Shown here: positions 36,962 to 48,916 of the stretch, one piece after another
How positions within the stretch are numbered: position 1 is the first letter of the stretch
Layout of the letters: each line of letters begins with the position of its first letter
From: Piezodorus guildinii
Taxonomy: Eukaryota > Arthropoda > Insecta > Hemiptera > Pentatomidae
Direction of reading: 5' to 3'
NCBI GenBank assembly: GCA_023052935.1
Contig: CM041292.1
Span: 88,891,169-88,955,168 of the forward strand
DNA length: 64,000 bases
Translations under genes and position numbers: made by a program
The notes under the pieces: model-generated
The model's database searches: none
Seen by the model: the letters and a program-made list of their open reading frames with translations, nothing else
Told to the model about the DNA's origin: nothing

Positions 36962-37655
36962 TCATTCAATAAAATTAGGGCTGCTATGACACCACCCCAA
37001 AACCCTTTCCCGAATTTGTCTCTTAAAAAAGTAAAAATAAAAGAGGACAAAACTTTTTCACTAGTAATAAGGACAGAACCCGTTTTGGGTCGTAAAGGTT
37101 GGGGGGCATGAAACTTTCAGCGCACTCTATCAGATCCTTAGTAACTCTTATTTGGAATTTTGGGCCGCCCTGTTACCACAAACCCTGGGAAAACCCGAAT
37201 CAAAACTCTATTAAGCTCGCTTTCCAGTTATTTACCCTTTGTCCTAAGGACAATGTACTCCCTTTTTTTAATTTAAAAAACATATTTACCCAAAAAATTT
37301 TTTTTGTGATTAAATTCACAATTTATTGGTCTGTATCAAACCCCAAAATATTTTCACTATGACCTGATTTAGGAGTAAAATAACTTGAGTAAAATTTAAT
37401 TTTAAAAAACAAAATTTTAAAGGGGAAGTTTAAAATTTTTTTTAGCTTTGTTGGGGCTGAAATCAAATTAAAAATTTTTAAAACCCAAGGATTACTTTGG
37501 AAAAATTTTATTAATTCGTTTTTAATTTTAGCTTTTATACCCCTTAAAATTTTTGAGTGGAAGTAAAATTATATTTTTTTACAATAATCTATTTTTCCAA
37601 GTTATATTTAAACACCCGACCTATCTTGTTTATTATAATTTTTTTTCAAAGAAAA
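36941..37655 (+). repeat. Corrupted copy of host sequence 32260-32925 inside the element
   Basis: Begins 'aataacgtaaaatacgtctg' against the host original at 32260 and ends at 'caaagaaaa' (original 32925), where the third LTR starts. Most mismatches replace mixed bases by runs of one base (acac to cccc, attatt-like to ttttt), and the copy is longer by about 49 bp. This looks like low-quality consensus rather than ordinary mutation. The left junction shares 'acaat' with both parents. Confidence 0.85.
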
Positions 37656-37857
37656 TGTAGGAGAAATCAACAATCGATAAAATCGATTGCAAACATATGT
37701 TTTAGTAGGAGAAATCAACAATCGATAAAATCGATGGCAAAAACATATGTTTTCATAAAACGAGAGGAAGGTTAAAAAAGTTTATATAGTTGTGTGAAAT
37801 AATAAAGTGCTTTTGTAAAGATTTCTCTTCATTGTAAAATACATCAACACCCCTACA
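37656..37857 (+). repeat. Third (internal) LTR, diverged
   Basis: A 202-bp version of the LTR with several differences from the two outer ones (for example gatggc for gattgc, acgag for actag, and a shortened stretch near its end). It begins precisely at the TG terminus directly after host-like DNA. Confidence 0.9.
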
Positions 37858-37885
37858 ATTGGTGACCCCGAATTTTTGAACCAAA

Positions 37886-38702
37886 ATGAAGGAGCCTCAA
37901 GATCAAAATATCGCCCAAGCCCAAACGCTAACTGCTCAAAATACTGAGGTAAGCCGTATTTCTATAAAAATTCCGCCTTTTTGGGTAGAAAAGCCTGAAA
38001 TTTTGGTTCTACCAAGTAGAAGCTCAATTCTCCATTAATGGAATCACTAGTGAAATAACAAAATTCAATTACTTGATTTCACAATTAGATCCGAAATTTA
38101 TAGATAACATTTGGGACATTGTAACAGGGCAGGAAAGTAACAAATATTCACTCGCAAAATCTCGTTTTCTTGATCTTTTCAAAGAAAGTCAAGACAAGAA
38201 AATTAAAAGGCTAGTATCAGGCATAGAATTAGGCGATCTAAAACCCAGTCAATTATTACGTAAAATGCAAGCTCTTGCTGGCAATGAAATATCCGACACA
38301 GCCTTAAAAACATTATGGCTCGATAAGCTACCGGATTCAATTAAAACTATATTGACAATAAGCGAAGAAAACTTAGACAAAATTGCTCTTATGGCCGACA
38401 AAATTGTAGCCATGAACTCGCGCTCGGAAATTAGTGTGGTGAATAAAACCGACGACGTAAGAGATAGAATTTCATCCTTGGAAGAACAAATTAAGGCTTT
38501 ACGTGTCAGTCTAGAACGTAGCCGAAGTCGTGACCGAGATAACCTCAAACGTACTCGTAGCTCCAGTCGTCGTAGAAAGTATAACCCCAACGGAAAATTT
38601 TGTTATTTCCATTACCGCTATGGCAACAAATGCTATCCGGAAAAATGTAAAACCCCATGCGCGTGGAATACCCAGGGAAACTTAAAGGGGCAGACAGAAT
38701 AG
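37886..38702 (+). pseudogene. gag: Gag, copy 2, frameshifted
   Basis: Same Gag as copy 1 but with one extra T in a T-run near 37994, which breaks the frame after about 36 codons. The rest is open from 38073 to 38702, including the CHCC knuckle. No substitution relative to copy 1 was noticed. Confidence 0.9.
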
Positions 38703-41700
38703 AGGGCAACCTATCTGCCGTAGAAATCAGCCCAACCACTAGTCATAGGTTATTTGTGCATGATATGAAAAGCAAAATAATGTTTTTGGTTGATAGTGGT
38801 GCAGACGTATCAGTTATACCAAGACAAATGCACAAATCAGAAGCATCCGATTTTAAATTGTTTGCAGCCAATGGCACTGAAATCCCTACATATGGAAGCA
38901 AAATCTTATCGTTAGACTTAGGTCTTCGAAGAGAATTTCAATGGCCGTTCATCGTGGCAAAAGTACGACAAGGAATCTTGGGAGCCGATTTTCTGGATAA
39001 GTTTAACCTCCTAGTGGACATTAGGCAAAAACGATTAATCGATGGTACGACGAAACTCAATACCAAGGGTAAACTAAACACTATCACAGCCGAAGATATT
39101 ATAAGCTCTTTAAGTAGTACTTTTAAATTTCAAACATTATTAGCATCGTATCCAAATTTAACAACCCCTAGATTAACACCTTTGACGATCAAGCATAACA
39201 CTGTCCACTATATCAAAACGAAAGGTGGTCCAGTGTTCAGCCGCCCAAGGCAACTAGATTCAAGAAAACTGAAGATTGCTAAACAGGAATTCAAATTCAT
39301 GTTAGATAACGATATAATCCGTCCTTCAAAATCGTCATGGGCCAGTCCGTTACACATGGTAAGCAAAAAAGATGGAACATTTCGACCATGTGGGGATTAT
39401 AGAAGGTTAAATGATTTAACTGTACCAGATCGATACCCAATTCCTAGAATCGATGATTTTCACCATATGTTAAAGAACAAAAATATTTTTTCTAAAATTG
39501 ATTTATTTAAAGCTTATTTCCAAATTCCTGTCGCTGAAGAAGATAAAGAGAAAAACTGCAATAGTAACTCCCTTCGGTCTCTATGAGTTTAATGTCATGA
39601 GTTTTGGTTTACGAAATGCTCCTTCAACATTTCAACGTTTTGTGAATGAAGTATTTCAAGGCTTAGACTTCATATTTCCTTACTTGGACGACGTCTTAGT
39701 GGCATCAGCTTCTCCAGAAGAGCATGAAAACCATTTAAAACAAACTTTTGAAAGACTTAATGCTTATGGCTTAAGAATAAATATTTCTAAATCCATTTTT
39801 GGTGTTGAAGAAACTTGACTTTTTAGGTTACCACATTTCAAAACATGGATCAAAGCCGACATCAGACAAAATAAATGTTATTCTAACTTATAAAAAACCA
39901 GAAACGGTACAAGAGCTTAGACAATTTTTAGGTATTCTCAATTTTTATCGTCGATATTTGAAGCATGCTGCACATGTACAGGCACCACTTCATGACTACC
40001 TGAAAGGAGCAAGGAAAAGAGACAACAGAAAAATAGCCTGGACAGAAAAAGCTGTGAATTGTTTCGAGCAATGCAAGCAAGATCTCGCAACTACCGCCAA
40101 ACTTGTTTTCCCCGACGCTCGCTTCCCTTTAAGATTATGCACTGACGCTTCTGACTTAGCTATTGGAGCAGTAATTGAACAGTTTGAAGAAGATGGATGG
40201 AAGCCCATAGCATTTTTCTCAAAGAAACTCTCAGATGCGCAGAAGATCTACAGTGCATATGATAGAGAATTATTGGGAATATATTTAGCAGTAAAGCACT
40301 TCAAACACTTATTGGAAGGCCGAGACTTCAAGATCTTAACTGATCACAAACCGCTGACGTACGCTTTCAAGCAAAAAGATGATAAAGCATCACCAAGGCA
40401 ACACGACAACTTCAGTACATATCACAGTTCAGTACCAACATTCATCACATAAATGGAAATGCCAATATCGTTGCTGATACGCTATCACGAATAGAGGAAG
40501 TACATTTGCTGGACTATGATTTGATTGCAACTGCCCAAGCAGAAGATGACGAACTCAAAAAGTTACTACAGCATGAAGATTCAAGTCTTGATTTCAAAAA
40601 GCGTCAATTATCGTCTGGTAAATTTCTTTGGTGCGATATATCAACTTCTAACATTCGTCCATTTATTCCAGAAAGTTATAGAATGACTGCTTTTCATCAA
40701 ATCCACGACCTAGCACATCCTGGTATTAAATCAACTGTCAAACAGGTTACAGCTCGATTTATTTGGCCTAATATTAAGAATGATGTTAGAAAATGGACCC
40801 GAGCTTGTATAGCCTGTCAAAAAAACAAAATTAATAAGCACACCAAGTCTGTAATCGGCCAGTTCACCGAGCCGGATGAGAGATTCGATACTTTGCATAT
40901 TGATATAGTCGGACCATTACCTCCTTCGGAAGGATATTCTTACTGTATCACAATTATTGATCGTTTCACCTCTTGGATGGAAGTAATACCAGTGAGCAGC
41001 ATAACCGCTGAAACTATAGCTAGAACACTATTTGAAAACTGGATCGCACGATTTGGCGTTCCAACACGAATTATTACGGATCGAGGTAGACAATTTGTAT
41101 CGGATATATTTCGTGGTGTTGCAGCTGTGTGCGGCATCATAGTTCAACATACCACAGCATACCACCCACAAGCCAATGGCAAAGTAGAGCGGTTACATAG
41201 GACCCTAAAGACGGCGATCAGAGCTCACAACTCAAAGAATTGGACTTCAACGTTACCAATGATACTCCTGGGCCTCCGTTCTGCAATCCGCGAAGATGCT
41301 AAACACTCTATCGCGCAAATGGTTTATGGTAAATCCATTAAACTACCTGGAGAGTTTTTCCAAGAATCCAGAACTCAAGTCGATACAAACATGTTTGTGG
41401 CGAATCTGATACGCCAAATGGACCTTCTGCGACCCCTTAGTACTCATCATAAATCATTACAAAAAATTTACGTTCACAAGGACCTAGCAACATCATCGCA
41501 TGTTTTTGTCCGCGTAGATCGAATAAGGAAAACTTTAGAACCACCTTACGATGGTCCTTTTGAAGTGTTACAACGCAACCCAAAATTTTTCAAACTACGG
41601 ATAAAGAACAAAGAAGTTTCAATATCAATTGACAGGTTGAAGCCTGCCTATTTGCTGACGGACTCATCTCCGACTACAAGCGACACTCCATTTCCAGACA

Positions 41701-41789
41701 CACCAGCACCTACAGAGCCCTCTAAGGCCTTGCCGACGCAATCTGGACAAAACTGCCAGATTCGACATTCAGTGCGGTTTCAAAACTAA
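38657..41789 (+). pseudogene. pol: Pol, copy 2, full length but with three single-base indels
   Basis: Contains the whole polymerase including the integrase end missing from copy 1. The frame is broken by an extra A near 39552 (within reverse transcriptase), an extra A near 39812 (after the YLDD region) and a missing G near 40402 (RNase H). Open pieces are 38657-39586, 39498-39818, 39799-40452 and 40506-41789. The last piece has the integrase catalytic Glu (codon 41187-41189, GKVERLH) and a C-terminal GPF/Y-like module (YDGPFEV). All indels lie in or next to short homopolymers, so sequencing error is a strong alternative to real mutation. Confidence 0.85.
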
Positions 41790-41932
41790 GTGTCAGTTTA
41801 GTGTTCCTTTATTTTAAGAAATTGTTTTATTATTTTGTTTTCATTGTAACCTTTTAACCAAATATTTTTTTTTTTCGTTTAACCTCCTCACATGTTTTTT
41901 TTTTATTTAACGTAACTTCACGCTAAGTTACT

Positions 41933-41945
41933 GAGAGGGGAGTGA
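41933..41945 (+). other. Polypurine tract
   Basis: GAGAGGGGAGTGA directly precedes the 3' LTR, the expected primer for plus-strand synthesis. Confidence 0.8.
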
Positions 41946-42149
41946 TGTAGGAGAAATCAACAATCGATAAAATCGATTGCAAACATATGTTTTAGTAGGA
42001 GAAACCAACAATCGATAAAATCGATTGCAAAAACATATGTTTTCATAAAACTAGAGGAAGGTTAAAAAAGTTTATATAGTTGTGTGAAATAATAAAGTGC
42101 TTTTGTATAATATTTCTCTTCATTGGTAAAATACATCAACACCCCTACA
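41946..42149 (+). repeat. 3' LTR (outer right)
   Basis: 204 bp with no difference seen from 33500-33703; followed at once by the AT dinucleotide tract at 42150-42169. Confidence 0.95.
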
Positions 42150-42169
42150 TATATATATATATATATATA

Positions 42170-44316
42170 TTCGTCCTTGGTTCAAAGGGATTAGTTTTAT
42201 TCTTCATTAAAACAATCACTAAAGGTATACTCGTACTTCAGTAAGAGCAGAGCCAAACGATTTTAATCCTTTATAATGCATGTTGGCTCTAATAAAATCA
42301 ATTGTCGAAAATGTTTCATGAAAAATATGATTCGCTGTGACATTCCTGTTGTAACATAGGAAGAATGAAGGAATAACCAGAAATTCCTAACGCTAAAGAA
42401 ACCGTAAAGAGGGTGATAGAAGCGACACAATGTTCGAGTACAATGGGTCCTACAGAAAGCGTACAAATCGATCAGAAAATAAAGGCCAGAGTCTTGTCAA
42501 CAAAGGAACTTGGATTTATATAGAAATATGTTCATATTAGAGATGCAAATCAGCAGAGAGAGAGAGAAAAGAAAATGGAAATTGTTATTAACTAAATTAA
42601 TTATAATTTTCTTGATTGTTTACAATACAATAATTGTTTGCTGAATCTTCCTTGATATTCTTCAGTTTTTTGTTGTTTTTTTTACTTATAGTCTTTATAG
42701 AGGATATTATCATTTTCAAATAAGAAATTAGAAAGAACGAAAGGAGGGCCTGTTGAAAACGAAAAATCAAAACCTTAAAATTACATTAGACTACTTTCCT
42801 AATTGATCAGGAATTGTAAAAAGTTCAATAATAGTCGGACTCAGATTTATTTGTTTCATTTATCATTGATTAAAATCAATTAGAATTTAATGTAATGTCA
42901 AATGACAAAATATAATAAAATGTATATCCGTGGGCTATTCGCAATATATTTTTCTTACCTTCATAATTCAGTTTTCATTTTCGATATATGCTGAATATCT
43001 ATGTAGGCGAAAGACCCACTATCCTTAATTACGCACCCACAGAAGAAATTACACCATACCTGTTTGTTTGAACTTGAAGATAAATTATATGTAAAATAAA
43101 TATATGCATGTTTTAGAACGAAAAAAATCTTTCATATAGGTAGGCGTGCCAAATTAAATTGTATTGAAGCAGCATTAGCATACCCAATATTTTTTTTTGT
43201 TTTCAAATAAATCAAACATTTAAAAGAAATCGCCTCAAAAAATCATCTTTGCCAAATAGATAGGTAGGCCAAAAAAAAGTGAAAACAGCGTATAAAAAAA
43301 ATTATGATTTAATTTAATTCTTCGGATGATTTAAAGTTTACATACAGAGACGGACACACAACTGTTACTAAAAAATTATATACATACATGTAAATAAATA
43401 AAGATATATTGAACCAATTGCATCGATAGAAATAAATATAGGAGAAAGCGTGAATGATTACTCGACTTTGGGTCAAATAGTACGAGAAGTTTTGAAATAT
43501 AGAAGTAGAGTCAACAAAACTTAGCGGATGCGAAATCATTATGAGCTATTTAATAAAATTGATTCCAGATCATATAGGTACCAATCCCATGAAAATAAAG
43601 CAAGTGTTATGTCATCACTCAATTCGAATACAAACAAACGTACAATACATTTTTTCATATCTATAAAATGAGAGAGTAATTAGAAATTTTCGTTAGAATG
43701 AAGAATTTTTTTTGTTTTTCCTTTCTACGTGAATGCAAACGTCCCCTCCCTTCATTAATGAGGAATAACATTTAAAGCAATGAAGTAAGAAAAATGAATA
43801 TGATACTCGATACTTATAATATATAGAATATAGATACTATTAGGGCCTGTTTTAACCTGACCCTAGGACATACTGCTTTCTCCATGCGATGAGAAAGTAT
43901 AAAGTTCCGGTTGCTGGAGAAAAGTAGGCAGGATTCTAACCAGCTTCTGCTAACTCAAGATAGCACATCGGTAGGAAATGTGTGAAGCTATCTCACAGTT
44001 TAGTATTCTTGTTTTTTAATTAGCTACATTTCTTTTAATATATTGTTTGTTCATTAATGTAAGCTAAAAGTAATACATACTATAGGAAAATAATTGCATT
44101 ATTAGTAGACCCAAGCAGAATTTTTCAGATATAGATCTTCGGACAATTAGGAGGCTTTTGTTCGAATAGATCTCTGAGAAGGCTGGAGGTGATGAATATA
44201 TTCAAAAAGGACACCACTAATTTATTGCAATGGCTTGAAGTATTATTCAATTATTTTTTACTAAAATTAGGCAAAGACATAAAGCTTTAAGAATCCTTTA
44301 ATTCCATATAAAATCC
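42170..44316. other. AT-rich DNA, no gene recognised
   Basis: A short GA repeat is at about 42555-42570. Related blocks containing 'taggtaggc' occur near 43140 and 43260. Small open frames (42263-42466, 43309-43539, both minus) show no motif. Confidence 0.4.
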
Positions 44317-44513
44317 ATATCCAGGTATCTAACGAGTGCCTGACATCATAAAGACTTGCCACTTTTTTACGCCCTCTCCCAAGAACGGAATAACTAAGGA
44401 TTTTATACTTCCAATAAAAAAGTATGGGGACATCTCTAGCGCAGTGGTTAGCATAACAGAATCCTATGCCCAAGACCCACAGTAGCATAAAGTGACGTTA
44501 AATGAATAAACGA
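44317..44513. mobile_element. Rearranged SINE family 1 copy
   Basis: The left part (44317-44424) is SINE body in minus orientation. It is followed by the tRNA-like head in plus orientation (CTAGCGCAGTGGTTAGCATAAC) and then the plus-strand tail 'cataaagtgacgttaaatga'. The B box segment is missing. This is an internally inverted and deleted copy. Confidence 0.65.
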
Positions 44514-45218
44514 ACAACGTCGATAAAGAAGTTAATACATGACTAGAGAGGAACGAGTTACTAAAAAAAGAAAAATTTTGAACCCTTGAAAAATTACAAC
44601 AACCTATTTTCAAAACTGGCTGTAGGAAAATTCAAACCGAATTACAGAAGTGCAATCATAGCAGATGCATAAGACGGAGTAAGCTTTATTCCAAACCTAT
44701 GGAAGCAATCCAATCAATTAGTAAATTTCGTTTTTTCTGTATTTATTTGTCTCCTTTTCGTACCATTGGTTTCTATACTATTTCCTGGAGTCTAATTATA
44801 TGTTTTTAACAAACATCTCAGGTTTATTTCCGCACTTAATGTCGCTCTTCGGTGATAAATATTTATATAGTATTTCTTTCTGTACACAATGAGTCGGTGT
44901 AGTTCTGTTTAATTTCTGCATCATAACTTTATTCTCATTATAAATTTAAATTTATATTTTTTTGAATTCCTAAATTCTTTTGTTAAGAACATTGTGTTTA
45001 CTTTTACTGAACAATTAATTCCTCAGTGTAGTTTCTTAGATATATAAAAATGAACAATTTCCAGAACTTTTTTCCTCTTAATCTTTAATTTTAAATAATT
45101 ATTAAAGAAGAATTCTGCTTGTAATTGTGAATGATTGGGAAGTTCTGACGAGTGCACATGGCTGCCAAATGATGTAATATGGCATACGAGTCATCACTCT
45201 ATTTTACAGTGTTACTAA

Positions 45219-47530
45219 TCTATATTTGCAAAAGAAAGTATCATTTCACTCACTTTTCTGGTCACAGTATCTCAATAATTACTATGGGTGTGAAATTTTT
45301 TCTGGAGATTCATCTTAACGTCTAGATGTGCAACAAGGCTGGGTTTAGGAAAATACCTCCTCTAAGATGTTAAAGAAAAAAAATTCTAAAAACATTAAAA
45401 ATATTGTACTTTAAATAAAACAAAAACTATAAACCTCCTGAAAAAAATATAAATAATCATTTGAAAGACAATCAAATTCTAAACCATAGGAAAGCAAAAT
45501 CATCTTAATCTGACCAGTTTTAAGAAATATATTAAATTTGTTATACACACACATATATATATTAAAATGTAGCTTTTTTTCAGTCAAATACATATTTTTT
45601 TTCAACCAAATTCATAATTTTTTCAGTCAATTTCATAATTTCTTTTACCCATTCAATACAGTTAATTTAATGAGGTTTTGCAATCAAGAACTTAACATTT
45701 TTATTAAATCTTGTTTTTTATCCATTTCATCTCACTTTATGTTACTGTGCCTAATCCGACGATACAACGAGAGTTCTAAGTTTTGCCTATCCAGGTTTAC
45801 TTAATACAGGGAGGGATCTTTTACGAGTTCCACTTTTTAAATCTTTTAAGAGCCACCTGTGGTGCAGTGGCTAGCATAAAATTCTTGTAGCCACTAGATC
45901 GCGAGTTCAGACCTGGCATATGTCTATCTCCATTGGATACCTTTTTTATGTTTTCAACTAAATTCATGTTCACATCTCTCTTAAAGGACGAAATAACCAA
46001 GGATTTTTACTCCCTAAAAACAAATATATGGCCATCTGCTGGTTTTGAACTTGCGACCTCGAGCATAGAAGGCTGTTATGCTAGCCACTACTCCACTGGT
46101 GACCCTCGATGCATACAACAAGGTGTTTGAATCTGTCAGGTTTGAACCCGTGATCTAGAGCATATTAATCCTTAACTTTTTGAAGGCATCCAGGGTCACC
46201 TGTCGAGTAGTCGCTAGCATAACAGACTCTTTTAAAGGAGGAAAAAACCAAGGAATTTTACTCCCTAAAAGCAAATATAGGGCCTTCTGCTGGTTTTAAA
46301 CTTGCGACTTTAAGCATAGAAGGCTGTAATGCTAGCCACTACTCCACAGGTGAACCTCGATGTATTCAAAAAGGTGTTTGAATCTGCCGGGTTTAAACCC
46401 GTGATCTTGGGCATATTAATCCTTAACACCTTGTTGAATGCATCAAGGGTCACCAGTGGAGTAGTGGCTAGCACAACAGCCTTCTATGCTTAAGTTCGCA
46501 AGTTCAAAACCAGCAGATGTCCATATATTTGTCTTTAGGGAGTAAAAATCCTTGGTTATTTCGTCCTTTAAGAGAGATGTGAACATGAATTTAGTTGAAA
46601 ACATAAAAAAAGTATCCAATGGCCATCTGCCAGGTCTGAACTCGCAATCTAGTGGCTGCTATGTTGCTATGCTATGCTGCCATGCTAGACACTGCATCAC
46701 AGGTGGCTCTTAAAATATTTAAAGAGTGGAACTCGTAAAAGATCCCTCCCTGTCTTAAGTAAACCTGGATAGGCAAAACTTAGGACTCCCGTTGTATCGT
46801 CGGATTAAGCACAGTAACATAAAGTGACGAGAATTGGACAAAAAATAAGATTTAATAAAAATATTAAGTTCTTGATTGCAAAACCTCATTAAATTAACTG
46901 TATAAAATGGGTACAAGAAATTATGAAATTGACTGAAGCAATTATGAATTTGGTTGAAAAAAATATGAATTTGATTGAAAAAATTATGAATTTGACTGAA
47001 AAAATTATGAATTTGACTGAAAAAAGCTAATTTTGAATTGTCGACACAAACTGAAATTTGAATTGTCATCCAGGTTTAGTGTGTCGACCCCTACGGCAAT
47101 ATGTTCAATTGTTATTGGACTTTTGAAATGATTTTTAACAACTAAAAAAATAGAACACGAACTCATTTCTAAAATATAAAAATACAGTTTATTTTAAGGT
47201 GAACAGCTTCAATAACGAATGAAATTAATTCATATTTGTGTTACAAACGAGTCTTGACATATCGTCTTTATATATCACAAAGATTATGTTTAAAAGCTAA
47301 AATGCAATGATTTATTAACAGCATGCTTACCTCTACTTGTATACTAGTGCAAATTTGACTGAATAAAATTAGAATCTGGCTCTAAACAATAACTTTATTC
47401 GTGGAACATACAAATAGTTAAACGATTAGCTGAATGACCGATAGTTTAGTTATATTTATAACCATTATTGCATCTACGTAAACTTAAACCAGAATCAATA
47501 TCCGCGAGCAAAGCCGCGGGTTACAGCTCA
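45219..47530 (+). mobile_element. Non-autonomous Helitron, degenerate 3' end, with nested palindrome
   Basis: Starts after A with TCTATATTTGCAAAAGAAAGT, and about 170 bp match the 5' part of the Helitron at 63118-63960 (opposite strand). The 3' hairpin CCGCG/CGCGG (47502-47506 and 47515-47519, 8-nt loop) is followed after 7 nt by CTCA, where CTAG would be expected. The other copy has the same hairpin spacing. No Rep/helicase coding is present. Confidence 0.65.
45571..47028. repeat. Large palindrome assembled from SINE family 1 pieces
   Basis: The left arm 45571-46127 is the reverse complement of the right arm 46428-47028, with indels. Each arm holds SINE body and tRNA-like head, plus a short A/T-rich repeat at the tip built on 'ttatgaatttgactgaaaaaa'. 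The centre carries a second direct copy of the head region (about 45982-46210 versus 46240-46460). The mirrored open frames at 45538-45804 (+) and 46755-47069 (-) are a by-product of the symmetry. Confidence 0.85.
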
Positions 47531-48180
47531 AATATTACAACATCAAAAATTAAGAAACCTTTTGTTGCTTCAAGAAATAAGAGTTCTGGATTAATTATCG
47601 GGCGCCTACCAGTAGAAGATAACTGTACTGATGAATCATAAAATATTTTTCTAGTTACATAATGCATTTAATGCATCTCATTGATTGCGACAGCAGCTGC
47701 TGATTGTAAACAGTTACTGAATACGAACAGGCGCAGAATTTATATGGAACGCAATAGAGTTTCTTCGAAACGTTGGCTGTCGAAACCTGGTTTCAAGGAC
47801 CAGCAACAAAAAAGATACGCTTTCTAGTTTGTTGCTTTTTTACAACGCTTACCTAAATATCTAAGGTCTGTTTGTTATGTTAAGAGGGAATCTTATTATC
47901 CATGTTAACATTATTCATAAGCTATTATGCGATTGAGGGATATTAAAAACATTTTAATTGGGATTGATACGTAATTGGAGTCCCAGATCCAACTATATTA
48001 TTTATTAATGTTAATCACAGTGAACCATGTTAGACGAAAGCCCTCCTAGTAAATTGAAAACAATCAAAACAACAGCAAAGCCTTGGAGATATTGATATGC
48101 CATACTAACATGACACATTTACATCACATTACCAAACAGCCACCCTCTAAGTGCCAACACTGCATCAATCTGCTTACTGT
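47531..48180. other. No gene recognised
   Basis: AT-rich DNA between the Helitron end and a LINE remnant. Nothing identified. Confidence 0.4.
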
Positions 48181-48189
48181 CAGACGCAT

Positions 48190-48560
48190 ATTGGAGGAAC
48201 GTCCTTTTTACCTGTCATGTTGAAATTGTGCAGAGAAAGATCATTAAGGTAATTTTGGGTATGAAAAAAGATTCCCATCAATTAATATATTATCTGACCT
48301 TAATGTAATGTCTGCAAAAAAAAATGTACATAATCTAAGTTATGAAGAAGCAGTACTTTAGACGGGATGAGCTAGTCGGGAAGATTGACTACCGTTTTTC
48401 TACAAGACTGAAACATTACTATAGCTTAGCTGTGCCAAGACCAAAACATACCTGGACGACACACCCGACTTTTTATTCCATTGCTACTGTTTACAATAAT
48501 ATTCCTCCAACTTTTCAATATTCTCACACAAATCCTCCTCAGTATTCAAATTATTGCTAA
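48190..48560 (+). pseudogene. 3' remnant of a Jockey/CR1-like LINE
   Basis: Broken frames read VEIVQRKIIKVILGMKKDSH. A 72-codon open frame (48342-48560) follows, containing YRFSTRLKHYYSLAVPRPK and YNNIPPTFQ. These resemble the C-terminal region of LINE polymerases (QKRAIRII.G, then YN.LP). The reading end is within 300 bp of a tandem tail at 48829-48916. Confidence 0.55.
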
Positions 48561-48828
48561 AATGTTAAAATATGGCCGAAATCTCTCAGTGAAGAAAAAA
48601 TTGGTGAATTATTGAATTCAAGTTACTTATCGCTATAGACATGTCCTCCATGTCCAGCCTGCGTCACTCATTCTGATATTTATCCTGTATACAAGCATGT
48701 GAATTGTTTATTGCTTTTTGGTCTTGTCAATTACTGTGTACTATATTATGTTTCTTCATAATTGTTTATTATGTAATTCAATTTTTTATTTACTTGCCTT
48801 AATTTTATATCTTGTGTATATGAATAAG

Positions 48829-48916
48829 ACCCGCTACAGCTACCTTATTGAATGATGACTTTATAAAACTTTATAAAACCCGCTACAGCTACCTTATTGA
48901 ATGATGACTTTACAAA
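48829..48916 (+). repeat. Two copies of a 37-bp block about 51 bp apart
   Basis: The block starting 'acccgctacagctacctt' occurs at about 48829 and 48880 with one difference near the end. Confidence 0.85.

Larger units (their letters stand above)
33500..42149 (+). mobile_element. Ty3/gypsy LTR retrotransposon region, CsRn1-like, with internal duplication
   Basis: The outer LTRs (33500-33703 and 41946-42149) are 204 bp each and identical as far as I can read; both face an AT dinucleotide tract. Between them are gag and pol copy 1 (cut at 36940), a corrupted copy of host DNA (36941-37655), a third LTR (37656-37857), and gag-pol copy 2. The LTRs start TGTAGG and end CCTACA. The CHCC Gag knuckle and TGGTGACCCCGA primer site match what is reported for the CsRn1 clade. 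No env-like frame is present. Confidence 0.9.

Noticed and set aside
33500..42149. Two independent, complete tandem LTR retrotransposons
   Set aside because: Copy 1 lacks the integrase end and its own 3' LTR, only the outer LTRs match each other, and copy 2 differs from copy 1 only by homopolymer-associated indels.
45538..45804. Small protein gene with Phe/Asn-rich repeats
   Set aside because: The same frame appears mirrored at 46755-47069 in the other palindrome arm; it is repeat sequence.
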